NCBI GenBank assembly: GCA_904373325.1
Contig: CAJFFP010000001.1
Span: 50,654 to 114,653, forward strand
Direction of reading: 5' to 3'
Origin: Candidatus Gallimonas merdigallinarum
Lineage (GTDB): Bacteria; Bacillota; Clostridia; Christensenellales; Borkfalkiaceae
DNA: 64,000 nt
The notes beneath the pieces are model-generated. The model made no database searches. It saw only the letters and a program-made list of their open reading frames with translations, and had not been told where the DNA came from. Shown in pieces: positions 1 to 8,228 of this stretch; the first letter of the stretch is position 1; each line of letters opens with the position of its first letter. The translations under genes were made by a program, and so were the position numbers.

Positions 1-46
1 TTTTCGCGTCCAGCTGGTGGGCGACTTTCCCGCTCAAAAGTTTCAT
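1..46 (-). CDS. N-terminal fragment, probably MraZ
   Basis: Only the first 15 codons lie in the window; the gene runs off the left edge. They read MKLLSGKVAHQLDAK. The spacing of Gly, His, Leu-Asp and Lys resembles the start of MraZ, a small DNA-binding repressor that usually heads the division and cell-wall cluster. The start has an AAGGA ribosome site 7-8 bases upstream and its own strong promoter. With so few residues the family call is tentative; another protein beginning with this pattern is possible. A neighbouring murI, a peptidoglycan gene, is compatible with a cell-wall cluster continuing off the edge. Confidence 0.45.
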   Translation of the reverse strand, partial: MKLLSGKVAHQLDAK

Positions 47-111
47 GGCGTTCCTTCTTGCGATTTGCTTGAAATACCCTTCCGTCCGATACTTCGGGTA
101 TTACGTGTTCT

Positions 112-140
112 ATTATAGCACCACTCATGACCACTGTCAA
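112..140 (-). promoter_or_regulatory. sigma-A promoter for the mraZ-like gene
   Basis: On the minus strand TTGACA (135-140) and TATAAT (112-117) are separated by exactly 17 bases. This predicts a leader of about 60 bases before the start codon at 46. Confidence 0.75.
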
Positions 141-180
141 CCACCTTTGCCCAAATTTTTCCCTTTTTTTGAAATTATTT

Positions 181-1011
181 TTAAATCGAATTAAAACAAA
201 TGTTCGTAAAATAGACGCTTTCATTCACTTTACCCCCGTTTCCGAGGAAAATAACCCCTCTGTTTTCCTTTTCTTTGCATTTTTTTGTAAAACAAATGTT
301 CGGATTTTGTTCGGGTTGCGGGTGGTCAGCTATCCCATTTTTTCGCCGTACGAGCTGCTCCGCAAGCACGCTTTTCAGGCGGTTTGCCGTTCCCTCCCCG
401 CCGTCGAACACCCTGCACCCGTAAAAACGGGCGATTTCCTGCCGAAAAAAGACGTAATGGGTGCACCCGAGCACGACGCCGTCGTACCGTCCTGCGGGCA
501 GGTGGTCGGAAATGGTCAGCTTATCCCCGCGGGTCAGCGCGCGCTCGATCGCCCCCGCCAGATACGGCAGCGCGCACACCGTGAAGTCGCACCGCGGATA
601 GCGCGCAAGCAGGCGGCGCAGGCGGTCGCTCTCCGCCGTGCGCGGCGTGGCAAGCACGAGAACGCGCGAACACTGCAACGCGGCGGGACGGACGGCAGGC
701 TCCACCCCCACCACGGGAAACGGGAATGCGGCGCGCATCTGCTCGGCACAGACGGCGGTGGCGGTATTGCAGGCAAGCACCGCGGCGTCCACCCCGATTC
801 GCTCAAAACGGCGGAGTGCTTCGGAGACGAACCGCACGATCTCCCCGCGCGGGCGGCTCCCGTAGGGAGCGCGGGCGTTGTCGCCATAATAATAAAAACG
901 GCAGTCGGGAAGTTTTCCGACGCACGCTTTCAGAACCGTCAGCCCGCCGATCCCGCTGTCAAACACGCCTACGCGGACGACGCCGCCTATCTCCTTTTCC
1001 CGTTCCCCCAT
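181..1011 (-). CDS. murI: Glutamate racemase
   Basis: Converts L-glutamate to D-glutamate for peptidoglycan in the cytoplasm. The N-terminal glycine-rich motif VGVFDSGIGGLT, the catalytic cysteine motifs ACNTATA and GCTHY, and the pair of acid/base cysteines they contain are all present. I chose the ATG at 1011 (276 residues), because the family begins a few residues before VGVFDSGIGG; an in-frame ATG at 1056 would add 15 residues unlike the family. The extreme C-terminus, after the GGEGTANRL segment, is low in similarity and Phe-rich, possibly an extended tail. It is divergent from rpsT, and the two share an overlapping promoter region. Confidence 0.93.
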   Translation of the reverse strand: MGEREKEIGGVVRVGVFDSGIGGLTVLKACVGKLPDCRFYYYGDNARAPYGSRPRGEIVRFVSEALRRFERIGVDAAVLACNTATAVCAEQMRAAFPFPVVGVEPAVRPAALQCSRVLVLATPRTAESDRLRRLLARYPRCDFTVCALPYLAGAIERALTRGDKLTISDHLPAGRYDGVVLGCTHYVFFRQEIARFYGCRVFDGGEGTANRLKSVLAEQLVRRKNGIADHPQPEQNPNICFTKKCKEKENRGVIFLGNGGKVNESVYFTNICFNSI

Positions 1012-1063
1012 GGCATGATCCCCAAGATTTTGAAATTTTTTTGTGATAAGCGACAAAAAACAG

Positions 1064-1092
1064 TTTACAAGCAGTGTATTTTATGCTAAAAT
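1064..1092 (+). promoter_or_regulatory. rpsT promoter
   Basis: TTTACA (1064-1069), 17-base spacer, TAAAAT (1087-1092). The predicted leader is about 40 bases and carries GGAAGGAG upstream of the GTG start at 1139. Confidence 0.7.
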
Positions 1093-1107
1093 AGCAAAGG
1101 TTATCAA
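1078..1107 (-). promoter_or_regulatory. Probable murI promoter
   Basis: Minus-strand TTGATA (1102-1107) and TAAAAT (1078-1083) with an 18-base spacer. It overlaps the oppositely directed rpsT promoter, so the two transcription units may compete for polymerase. Confidence 0.5.
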
Positions 1108-1138
1108 GAATAAAGCCATTTGGAAGGAGTAAATAATC

Positions 1139-1405
1139 GTGCCCAACATCAAATCTGCGAAAAAGCGCGTGCTGGTTACCGAAAAGAAGACGAAAGAGAA
1201 CAAGATGATCAAGTCCGCGCTGAAAACGACCATCAAGAAGTTCCTTGCGGCTGTCGAGGCTGGCGACAAAGAGACTGCTAACGCGCTCTATCCCGAGACG
1301 GTTTCGGCAATCGATTCCGCGGCAAGCAAGGGAATCCTGCACAAGAATAACGCCGCGAACAAGAAAGCGAAGCTCGCAAAGAAGCTCGCTTCTATCTCCG
1401 CGTAA
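1139..1405 (+). CDS. rpsT: 30S ribosomal protein S20
   Basis: Eighty-eight residue, very basic helical protein that binds 16S rRNA in the body of the small subunit. The N-terminal [11 protein letters not shown] and the C-terminal [13 protein letters not shown] segments are the usual S20 signatures, and the length is normal. Translation starts at GTG, with a strong GGAAGGAG site about ten bases upstream. It is a single-gene transcript between its own promoter and a terminator. Only the promoter zone is shared with divergent murI. Confidence 0.95.
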   Translation: MPNIKSAKKRVLVTEKKTKENKMIKSALKTTIKKFLAAVEAGDKETANALYPETVSAIDSAASKGILHKNNAANKKAKLAKKLASISA

Positions 1406-1423
1406 CCAAATTTAAGCATAAAA

Positions 1424-1451
1424 AAGCGTCCGCAGATCGGGCGCTTTTTTT
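1424..1451 (+). terminator. rpsT terminator
   Basis: AAGCGTCC pairs with GGGCGCTT (one G-T pair) around a 7-base loop, followed by a run of T. Confidence 0.85.
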
Positions 1452-1463
1452 CGTGCCCGGAAA

Positions 1464-1516
1464 TCCCCCTCTCCGCCGCACACTCTTTTCACACTCAGTC
1501 CCCCTCTCCGCCGCAC
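1464..1516. repeat. 18-bp direct repeat, two copies
   Basis: TCCCCCTCTCCGCCGCAC occurs identically at 1464-1481 and 1499-1516. The second copy abuts the first stem of the candidate structured RNA. Confidence 0.8.
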
Positions 1517-1633
1517 GCGGATAAAACTCCGTCCCGCCGATTTACGGCAGTTCCCTTTCAAACCCGCTTGCGGGTACCTGAAACACGGTAAAATATCCGC
1601 AATATTATCCCCTGCAAACGCAGGGCTTTTTTT
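1517..1633 (+). ncRNA. Candidate structured small RNA ending in a terminator
   Basis: In this intergenic stretch the plus strand folds into a closed multi-branched shape. GCGGATA (1517-1523) pairs perfectly with TATCCGC (1594-1600); inside, CCGT (1529-1532) pairs with ACGG (1585-1588); two hairpins follow, GCCG-AUUUA-CGGC (1536-1548) and ACCCG-CUUG-CGGGU (1562-1575). A rho-independent terminator sits directly after (1610-1633). No coding frame or known riboswitch consensus was recognised. It lies upstream of, but transcriptionally insulated from, the polyamine operon. No clear promoter of its own is visible, so it may come from read-through of rpsT. Confidence 0.35.
1610..1633 (+). terminator. 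Terminator ahead of the pot operon
   Basis: CCCTGC-AAAC-GCAGGG followed by CTTTTTTT, a textbook intrinsic terminator. It ends whatever transcript comes through 1460-1610. Confidence 0.88.
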
Positions 1634-1678
1634 GTGAAAAATTTTTTACAAAATTTTTAAATTTATGCCCGCAAACAG

Positions 1679-1707
1679 TTGACATATCTTTTCCTATATA
1701 TTATGAT
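1679..1707 (+). promoter_or_regulatory. Promoter of the regulator-potABCD operon
   Basis: TTGACA (1679-1684), 17 bases, TATGAT (1702-1707). It starts a leader of about 100 bases before the regulator gene. The leader is AT-rich and could hold the operator of the regulator. Confidence 0.82.
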
Positions 1708-1814
1708 AGCACGCGTTGAGTTTATTCTTATTAAACTTTTCGTTTATTTTTACGAGAGTTCCGTGAAAAGCGACCAAAAGTTTACGGATATTAAACTCCG
1801 CACAAGGAGAACTT

Positions 1815-2348
1815 ATGCAGTTAGGCGGAAAAATTCGGGAACTCAGGCAGCAGTACAACCTGACGCAGGGCGAGCTTGCCGACCGATGCGAACTGACGAA
1901 GGGGTATATCTCCCAGCTTGAAAACGACCTTACAAGCCCCTCCATCGCTACGCTCGTCGATATTCTCAACGCCCTCGGGACGACGCTTGCGGACTTCTTC
2001 CGTGAGGACGCGGAAGAAAAGATCGTCTTTACGCAGGAAGAGTACATTGAAAAGCGTTCGGACGGAATGGTCTGGAATTGGGTCATTCCAAACGCGCAGA
2101 AAAACATGATGGAGCCCGTGCTCGTGGAGCTGGAAGCGGAAGCCTCCACACAGGTGGACTTCCCCCACGACGGCGAGGAATTCGGGTACGTGCTCGAAGG
2201 ACGCATCGCCATCGTGTGCGGCGGAAAGTCGCACGTGGCAAAAAAAGGCGAAAGTTTTTATTTCACCGCAAACCGCGAACACCGCATCTTTAACAAAAGC
2301 AAGGGCAGGGCGAAGTTCCTCTGGATCTCCACGCCCCCGAACTTTTAG
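1815..2348 (+). CDS. HTH (XRE) transcriptional regulator with C-terminal cupin, PuuR-like
   Basis: A 177-residue protein with an N-terminal XRE-type helix-turn-helix (about 5-60, LTQGELADRCELTKGYISQLE) and a C-terminal cupin barrel (about 105-175, with FPHDGEEFGYVLEGRIAIVCGG). This architecture is that of PuuR-type regulators, which sense a small ligand in the cupin. It is the first gene of the operon, 33 bases before potA, so a role in repressing polyamine uptake in response to polyamine is inferred. The start is preceded by AAGGAG. It could sense another small molecule. Confidence 0.85.
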   Translation: MQLGGKIRELRQQYNLTQGELADRCELTKGYISQLENDLTSPSIATLVDILNALGTTLADFFREDAEEKIVFTQEEYIEKRSDGMVWNWVIPNAQKNMMEPVLVELEAEASTQVDFPHDGEEFGYVLEGRIAIVCGGKSHVAKKGESFYFTANREHRIFNKSKGRAKFLWISTPPNF

Positions 2349-2381
2349 TCGATATACCATATTATATACAGGAGAACAGGA

Positions 2382-3887
2382 ATGGCAGAGCACATTATCG
2401 AGCTGCAAGACGTCACCAAGTACTACGACGACAACCTCGTCATCGATCACGTGAGCTTCTACGTCAATAAAGGCGAGTTCATCACCTTCCTCGGCCCCTC
2501 GGGCTGCGGCAAAACGACGACGCTCCGCATGATCGCAGGCTTCGATCTTCCGACCAGCGGCAAGATCCTTTTGAACGGGAAGGATATTTCCTCCCTCCCG
2601 CCCAACCGACGGCCCGTCAATACCGTCTTTCAGCGATACGCGCTCTTCCCCCACCTGAACGTGTTCGAGAACGTCGCATTCGGTCTCAAATGCAAGCGCG
2701 TCATGAACACCTACCGCAACGACGAGGGAAAGGAATACACCAAAAAGGAGCGGCTCTCCAAAAAGGAGATCGCCGAGAAGGTGCAGCATGCACTCGAACT
2801 CGTCGATCTGGAAGGATTTGAAAAGCGTTCCATCTCCACCCTTTCCGGCGGGCAGCAGCAGCGCGTGGCGATCGCGCGCGCGATCGTGAACGAACCCGAG
2901 ATTCTGCTCCTCGACGAGCCGCTCGGCGCGCTCGATCTGAAAATGCGCAAGGAAATGCAGATCGAGCTGAAAGAGATGCACAAGCGCCTCGGGATCACCT
3001 TCATCTACGTCACGCACGATCAGGAAGAGGCGCTCACAATGTCCGATACGATCGTCGTCATGGCGGACGGCATCGTGCAGCAGATCGGCACCCCCACCGA
3101 CATTTACAACGAACCCGCAAACACCTTCGTTGCGGACTTCATCGGCGAAAGCAATATCTTCAACGGAACCGTCGTCGGGGAGCGCAAAGTGCGTTTCTGC
3201 GGCAAGGTCTTTGACTGCGTGGACGATTTCGAGCGCAACGAGCCTGTGGACGTCGTCGTACGCCCCGAAGACGTGGTCATGTGCGCACCCGAACAGGGCG
3301 CGCTCAAAGGCAAGGTCATTTCCGTCGTGTTCAAGGGCATTCACTACGAAATCACCGTGCAGGTAGGAAAATACGAGGTCGTCGTCCAGAGCACCGAGCT
3401 TCGCCGCGAGGGCGACGTCATCGGGCTGAATATCGGTCCGGACGAGATCCACCTGATGAAGCCCAAGTACACTTCCAACGTATTCGACGGCGTGATCACC
3501 AAGCGCAACACCGTGCAGTTCGCGGACGGCGAGTTCGAGTGCGACGTGACGCAGCTCTACCCGGGCAGCCATGTCGACGAAGAGGAATACCTCGTGACCG
3601 CCTCCGGCGAAAAACTCGACCTGACGGGTACGGAAGTGCGCGTCGAAGTCGGGCTTACCGATATTGAGATCAGCGACGATCAGGAAGCGGGCGGCACCGT
3701 CGGCAACATTATTTCCATCATCTACAAGGGCGACCACTACCGCCTGATCGTCCGCACCAACGGCGAGGACGAAGAGGATTTCGTCTTTGCGACGGACGAT
3801 CTGTGGAACGAAAACGACCTCGTCTCCGTCATTATCCCCAAAGACAAGATCAAACTTTCCCTCAAAGCGGAGGATAAGAAGAAATGA
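2382..3887 (+). CDS. potA: Spermidine/putrescine ABC transporter, ATP-binding protein (extended)
   Basis: Energises polyamine import at the inner face of the membrane. Seen: Walker A GPSGCGKTT (38-46), signature LSGGQ (154-158), Walker B ILLLDEP (174-180), then a TOBE-like domain. Two features are odd. An insertion of about 20 polar residues lies at 105-127, between the Q-loop and the signature. The protein is also 501 residues against about 370 for a typical PotA, with a second, acidic, TOBE-like module after about 360. The last four bases overlap potB (ATGA). The ending is EDKKK. Confidence 0.93.
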   Translation: MAEHIIELQDVTKYYDDNLVIDHVSFYVNKGEFITFLGPSGCGKTTTLRMIAGFDLPTSGKILLNGKDISSLPPNRRPVNTVFQRYALFPHLNVFENVAFGLKCKRVMNTYRNDEGKEYTKKERLSKKEIAEKVQHALELVDLEGFEKRSISTLSGGQQQRVAIARAIVNEPEILLLDEPLGALDLKMRKEMQIELKEMHKRLGITFIYVTHDQEEALTMSDTIVVMADGIVQQIGTPTDIYNEPANTFVADFIGESNIFNGTVVGERKVRFCGKVFDCVDDFERNEPVDVVVRPEDVVMCAPEQGALKGKVISVVFKGIHYEITVQVGKYEVVVQSTELRREGDVIGLNIGPDEIHLMKPKYTSNVFDGVITKRNTVQFADGEFECDVTQLYPGSHVDEEEYLVTASGEKLDLTGTEVRVEVGLTDIEISDDQEAGGTVGNIISIIYKGDHYRLIVRTNGEDEEDFVFATDDLWNENDLVSVIIPKDKIKLSLKAEDKKK

Positions 3888-4675
3888 GACTGCGCTTTTC
3901 CCGCAAGACGCTCGGCATTCCGTACGCCGTCTTCCTTCTCTTCTTCGTCATCATTCCCATGCTCGTCATCATCTTCTACGCGTTTACGGACAAGGAGATG
4001 CACATCTCGTTCGAGAATTTCATCCGATTTTTCTCCGACCCGACGAAGCTGAGCACCATCGTTTATTCCCTCGTCATCGCGCTCATCACGACCGCGGTGT
4101 GCCTTCTCATCGCCTATCCCGTGGCGTATATCCTCGCGCGGAGTAAGATGAAGAAGAAGTTCGTCATTCTTCTCCTCTTCGTCACGCCCATGTGGATCAA
4201 CTTCGTCCTGCGCGTGAACGCCATCCGCGAACTTCTGAACTGGATCGGGCTTCTGGGCGAGGCGAATTACTTCAACACCATTTTCGGTATGGTCTACGAC
4301 TTTCTGCCCTTCATGATCCTGCCCCTCTACACGACGCTCCTCAAAATCGACGAGAGCCTTTACGAGGCGAGCGCGGATCTCGGCGGAAACACCTTCACGA
4401 CGTTTACGCGCATCACCCTTCCCCTCTCCATGCCCGGCATTGCGAGCGGGATCACGATGGTATTCCTGCCTTCCATGACGAACTACGTCGTTTCGGATAT
4501 GCTCGGAAACTCCAAAGTGACCATTATCGGTAAATTCATTTACGAATATTTCGGCACGAATTGGCACATGGGTTCGATGGTCGCGCTCATTCTGCTCATC
4601 GTCGTATTCCTCTCCACATGGCTGACGGGCGGCTTTAAAGAAGAATCTACCGCAAGGGGGACGAACAATCTATGA
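3884..4675 (+). CDS. potB: Spermidine/putrescine ABC transporter permease
   Basis: Inner-membrane permease of 263 residues with about six hydrophobic helices. The cytoplasmic coupling loop YEASADLGGNTFTTFTRITLP matches the EAA motif that docks on PotA. It pairs with PotC to form the channel. The start codon overlaps the end of potA by four bases and its end overlaps potC by four, indicating translational coupling. Length is normal for the family. Confidence 0.93.
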   Translation: MRLRFSRKTLGIPYAVFLLFFVIIPMLVIIFYAFTDKEMHISFENFIRFFSDPTKLSTIVYSLVIALITTAVCLLIAYPVAYILARSKMKKKFVILLLFVTPMWINFVLRVNAIRELLNWIGLLGEANYFNTIFGMVYDFLPFMILPLYTTLLKIDESLYEASADLGGNTFTTFTRITLPLSMPGIASGITMVFLPSMTNYVVSDMLGNSKVTIIGKFIYEYFGTNWHMGSMVALILLIVVFLSTWLTGGFKEESTARGTNNL

Positions 4676-5484
4676 ATAGAAAAGCGATTGCAATCAAATG
4701 CCTGAAAGCAACGTTCATCGGTCTCGTACTGCTTCTGATGTACGCCCCCATTCTTCTGCTTACCGTTTACAGCTTTATCGATACGGACATCATCGGAACG
4801 TCGGGTAAAATTTCCCTCGTCCACTACCGCGCGCTGTTCACAGACCCCAAGGTCCTCACGATGATCGGGAACACTTTCGGGCTTGCGCTCGCCGCGGCGG
4901 CGCTCTCCACCGTGCTCGGCACGCTGGGCGCGCTCGGCATCTTTTACAGCAAGCGGCGCGTGAAAACGACGATGAACGCCGTCTCCCGCATTCCCATCAT
5001 CAACGCCGAGATCGTGACCGCGCTCGCGCTTGCGATCACCTTCGTTGCGTTCGGACTTCCCAAATCCTATTTCACCCTCCTCATCGGGCATATGGTCATC
5101 TGCACACCCTTCGTCGTGCTCTCCGTCATGCCCAAGCTCAAACAAATGGATAACTCCCTCTACGAGGCGGCGCTCGATCTGGGCGCGTCTCCCGCGAAAG
5201 CGCTCTTCACGGTCGTGCTGCCGCAGATCATTCCCGGCGTCATTTCCGGATTCATGCTTGCGATCACCCTTTCGCTGGACGACTATATCGTAACGTTCTA
5301 CACCCGCCCGAGCGGTTTTGAGACGATCTCCACCTACGTGTTCAACGCGACGACGCGCGGCAACGCGCATACGGCGGCGACGCTCTCCTCCTTCTGGGCG
5401 CTGACGACCATCATCTTCGTCGTTATTCTCATCGTCGTGATCTCTGCAAATCTTGTCGGACGCAAAAAGGAGGTACGGAAGTGA
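4672..5484 (+). CDS. potC: Spermidine/putrescine ABC transporter permease
   Basis: Second permease subunit, 270 residues, about six membrane helices. The EAA loop is YEAALDLGASPAKALFTVVLP. Segment SLDDYIVTFYTRPSG, near residue 200, is characteristic of PotC. It overlaps both neighbours by four bases (potB before, potD after), so all four transporter genes are probably translated together. Confidence 0.93.
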   Translation: MNRKAIAIKCLKATFIGLVLLLMYAPILLLTVYSFIDTDIIGTSGKISLVHYRALFTDPKVLTMIGNTFGLALAAAALSTVLGTLGALGIFYSKRRVKTTMNAVSRIPIINAEIVTALALAITFVAFGLPKSYFTLLIGHMVICTPFVVLSVMPKLKQMDNSLYEAALDLGASPAKALFTVVLPQIIPGVISGFMLAITLSLDDYIVTFYTRPSGFETISTYVFNATTRGNAHTAATLSSFWALTTIIFVVILIVVISANLVGRKKEVRK

Positions 5485-7019
5485 AAAAGAGAAGAATTTC
5501 CGCACTTTTGCTTGCGGCAGTCGCAACGCTCCCCACGATCTCCATTCTGGCGGGCTGCAACTCCGATTCCGAGATTGTGCTCCGCGTCTATAATTGGGAG
5601 GAGTACATCGACGAAGGCGGCGAGGACTCGTGGGACGGCGATCCCGACGCGCCCGACATGACCACTCGCTTTGAAGAGTGGTACGAAGAGCAGTACGGCA
5701 CCCCCATCCGCGTGGAATACTCCACATTCGGAACAAACGAAGATATGTACAACCAGCTCAAACTCGGGAACGAGTACGATCTTCTCTGCCCCTCCGAGTA
5801 CATGATCATGAAACTTGCGGCGGAGGATTACCTCGAACCGTACGACGAAAGTTTCTTCGACGCAAGCAAGGAAGAGAACTACTATATCCGCAACGTCTCC
5901 CCTTATATCCGGCAGATGTTCGAGAGCAACCGCATCAACAAAGAAGATCCTGAGGACGATTCCACGTGGAGCGACTATGCCGCGGGATATATGTGGGGCG
6001 TGACGGGCTTTATTTACAACACCGAATATGTTGACGCGGCAGACCTGCCCGAACTCGGCTGGAATATCATGACGGAACAGGCTTACCGCAACCGCGTGAC
6101 GACAAAAGACAACGTACGCGATTCCTACTTTGTGGCGCTCGCCATTCTCTACAAAGACGAGATCGCCGCGCTTGACAAGACCGCCGACGACTATACGCAG
6201 AAACTTGCCGAGATCATGAACCGCACCGACGACGAAACCATCGCAAAGGTAGAAGAAGTCATGCGGGAGATGGACGAAAACATTTACGGCTACGAAACGG
6301 ATACCGGCAAGGCGGACATTGTCAGCGGGCGCATCTGGCTCAACTTCGCATGGAGCGGCGACGCCGTCTATGCGATGGATCTTGCCGAAGAAGAGGACGG
6401 CGTCGGCCTCAACTTCTTCATTCCCGAAGAATGCGCAAATCTGTGGTTCGACGGCTGGGTCATGCCGAAAGGCGCGAACAAGCAGGCGGCGCAGGCGTTC
6501 GTCAATTTCCTCTCGATGCCCGAAAACGCAATCAGAAATATGTATTATATCGGCTATTCGGGCGTCATTGCAGGCGAAGAAGTGTTCGATTACGTCTGCG
6601 AAACGTACGCCGTCGATCCCGAAGAATACGAGAGCGAGGAAGAATTTCTTGCAAATACAACAACATATGACCTGAGTTACTTCTTCGGCGACGCCGTGGA
6701 GGACGCGACCTTCATTGCCGACCGCGAACAGGCGGAGAGCCGACAGCTCTATGCGCACTACCCTCCCAAAGCCGTCACGCACCGCTGCGCCGTGATGGAT
6801 TATTACGGCGAAGAGGCAAACGAGAACATCAACGAGCTGTGGTCGCGCATCAAGGGCGAAACGCTTGAAACATGGGCGATCGCCGTCATCTGCGCAGGCG
6901 TCGCGCTCGTCATTGCAGGCGTGCTGCTCGTGAAGTTCGGCGGCAAGATCGACTTCTTCCGTCTCCCGCCCAAAAAGGGATATAAGCGCGTCAAACAGGA
7001 AGAGGTCAAAAAATATTGA
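5481..7019 (+). CDS. potD: Spermidine/putrescine-binding lipoprotein with an added C-terminal membrane anchor
   Basis: Captures polyamine outside the cell and delivers it to PotBC. An N-terminal signal with lipobox ILAGC places the acylated cysteine at residue 26. The binding domain begins with LRVYNWEEYID, usual in PotD. Unusually, the protein is 512 residues (about 350 in E. coli). It contains acidic insertions and ends with a hydrophobic helix (about 470-495), then a basic tail, so it may be held at both ends. It is the last gene of the operon and is followed by a strong terminator. Confidence 0.9.
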   Translation: MKKRRISALLLAAVATLPTISILAGCNSDSEIVLRVYNWEEYIDEGGEDSWDGDPDAPDMTTRFEEWYEEQYGTPIRVEYSTFGTNEDMYNQLKLGNEYDLLCPSEYMIMKLAAEDYLEPYDESFFDASKEENYYIRNVSPYIRQMFESNRINKEDPEDDSTWSDYAAGYMWGVTGFIYNTEYVDAADLPELGWNIMTEQAYRNRVTTKDNVRDSYFVALAILYKDEIAALDKTADDYTQKLAEIMNRTDDETIAKVEEVMREMDENIYGYETDTGKADIVSGRIWLNFAWSGDAVYAMDLAEEEDGVGLNFFIPEECANLWFDGWVMPKGANKQAAQAFVNFLSMPENAIRNMYYIGYSGVIAGEEVFDYVCETYAVDPEEYESEEEFLANTTTYDLSYFFGDAVEDATFIADREQAESRQLYAHYPPKAVTHRCAVMDYYGEEANENINELWSRIKGETLETWAIAVICAGVALVIAGVLLVKFGGKIDFFRLPPKKGYKRVKQEEVKKY

Positions 7020-7025
7020 AATAAA

Positions 7026-7050
7026 ACCCCGCGTAAAACGCGGGGTTTTT
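7026..7050 (+). terminator. pot operon terminator
   Basis: ACCCCGCG-TAAAA-CGCGGGGT followed by TTTT. Confidence 0.93.
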
Positions 7051-7060
7051 CATCAGACGC

Positions 7061-7084
7061 AAAAAGACGGGTTGAAACCCGTCT
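7061..7084 (-). terminator. Terminator of the 237-residue membrane protein gene
   Basis: On the minus strand AGACGGGTT and AACCCGTCT form a 9-bp stem followed by TTTTT. It faces the pot operon terminator, so the convergent units are well separated. Confidence 0.85.
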
Positions 7085-7086
7085 GA

Positions 7087-7800
7087 TTATTCTGTCAGAA
7101 GTCCCTTTCTGCGCGCATATTTCACGATTCGGCGATAACTTGCGCGGAAACTTCTCCCCGAAAGAGTCCACTTTCCGCCCGCATATAAAACAAATTTGCC
7201 GTTATTTCTCCTGCGCGTCGCAAGCCCGTTTTCCATCACGCGGTAAGAAATCTCCGTCACGGAGATACCCGTCTTTTCCAGCCAGGAAAACAGCCCGAAG
7301 AGCGCAAGCGCATAGCCGTCCATCAGATCCACTCCCTCCCCGAACTGCGCAAGGGAGATTTCCTCTCTCGCCTCGCGGACGAGGAAAAAAGAAGACAGCG
7401 CCTTTCCCTTTTCCACCTTCGGAAAATCCATATCGAATGAAACGCTGCCGTTTTGCGCCTGCCATCCGTCCGAAAGGTATTCCCGCGCATACAGCAGAAG
7501 CGCCGCGGAAAATGCGGGGCGGCGCGACACTCCGTCATCCTTTCGATCAGAGGCAAAAACGCTGAGAAAAACTTCCGCGCCAAACGCCGCCAGCCCGAGC
7601 ACGGTACAGACGATCAGAAGCGCAAGACGCCACGGAGGATAAGTTACGCCTTCGTCTGCAATGAGAAAGCCCGCCGCGACCAGACACGCCGTCCCGACAA
7701 GACAAAGGGCAAGCCCGATATAGCCCGTTCGCTTTGAGCGCGCAAGCCGCCGCTGTTCCCTGCGGAAAATTTCCGTTTTTGAATATTCCTCAAACGTCAT
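7087..7800 (-). CDS. Two-helix membrane protein of unknown function
   Basis: Not recognised. The 237-residue product has a basic N-terminus (REQRRLARSKRTGY), two hydrophobic helices at about 26-48 and 60-82, and a soluble C-terminal part of about 150 residues with a basic end. It lies alone between two terminator-bounded regions. A copy of the dispersed palindrome (7831-7851) sits about 30 bases before its start, in the place of a promoter or operator. AAGGG precedes the ATG. Confidence 0.7.
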   Translation of the reverse strand: MTFEEYSKTEIFRREQRRLARSKRTGYIGLALCLVGTACLVAAGFLIADEGVTYPPWRLALLIVCTVLGLAAFGAEVFLSVFASDRKDDGVSRRPAFSAALLLYAREYLSDGWQAQNGSVSFDMDFPKVEKGKALSSFFLVREAREEISLAQFGEGVDLMDGYALALFGLFSWLEKTGISVTEISYRVMENGLATRRRNNGKFVLYAGGKWTLSGRSFRASYRRIVKYARRKGLLTE

Positions 7801-7830
7801 ATATCCCTTCTGTTTTTTGGTGTTTTAATT

Positions 7831-7856
7831 GTATTATGTCAGACATAATACTACGA
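7831..7856 (+). repeat. Dispersed palindromic repeat, copy A
   Basis: GTATTATGTC and GACATAATAC form a perfect 10-bp inverted repeat around a single A, followed by TACGA. The same core recurs at 10833, 20464 and 60112. This copy lies between two minus-strand genes. Confidence 0.75.
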
Positions 7857-7867
7857 ATAATGCAAAA

Positions 7868-8047
7868 TCAGTCCTTTTTCCCCTTCCGATGCCTTACACA
7901 CTCGGTGAGAAGATACTCGATCTGCCCGTTGAGCGAGCGGAAATCATCTTCCGCCCACTCCATGAGTTCTGCATACAGCGCGGGAGAGACGCGAAGCGGA
8001 ATTTGTTTTTTGGCTTTATTTTTCTTTTCCAACTCCTCTTCTTTCAT
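7868..8047 (-). CDS. Small Arc-type ribbon-helix-helix protein
   Basis: Fifty-nine residues. After a charged N-terminus ([13 protein letters not shown]) the segment [21 protein letters not shown] gives the beta strand and first helix of an Arc/MetJ-like fold, and [19 protein letters not shown] gives the second helix. Such proteins bind DNA as dimers. I chose the ATG at 8047, which has GGAGG five bases upstream, over an upstream ATG at 8083. Targets are unknown; it follows the zinc-ribbon gene. Confidence 0.75.
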   Translation of the reverse strand: MKEEELEKKNKAKKQIPLRVSPALYAELMEWAEDDFRSLNGQIEYLLTECVRHRKGKKD

Positions 8048-8128
8048 GACATCCTCCACCTTCAAAACGTTCCCGTATGTCATTTCCCCTCAGCTCCGCT
8101 TATTCAAAGACTTTTGTTCCAGACAGCG

Positions 8129-8144
8129 GCGTCTTTCTGAGACA
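8129..8144 (+). repeat. Short repeated motif, copy 1
   Basis: GCGTCTTTCTGAGACA is repeated with one change at 49578-49593. Both copies lie in the gap just upstream of a minus-strand start codon. On the minus strand it contributes to a stem in which GCGGC and GCCGC enclose GTCT/AGAC. Confidence 0.4.
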
Positions 8145-8168
8145 GGCGCCGCATAAATCGAACAGCAC

Positions 8169-8199
8169 GAGGGGCGGAATAATTGCGCCCCTCTTTATT
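8169..8199 (+). terminator. Terminator-like hairpin
   Basis: GAGGGGCG and CGCCCCTC pair around a 9-base loop and are followed by TTTATT on the plus strand. No plus-strand gene feeds it; on the minus strand it has no T-run, so it may instead shape the mRNA between the zinc-ribbon and the RHH gene. Confidence 0.45.
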
Positions 8200-8228
8200 C
8201 GATTTCCAAAAAGCAAACATAAGAAAAT

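Noticed and set aside
1610-1633. Attenuator for the pot operon
   Set aside because: A strong promoter lies downstream of this terminator, so it cannot control initiation from that promoter.
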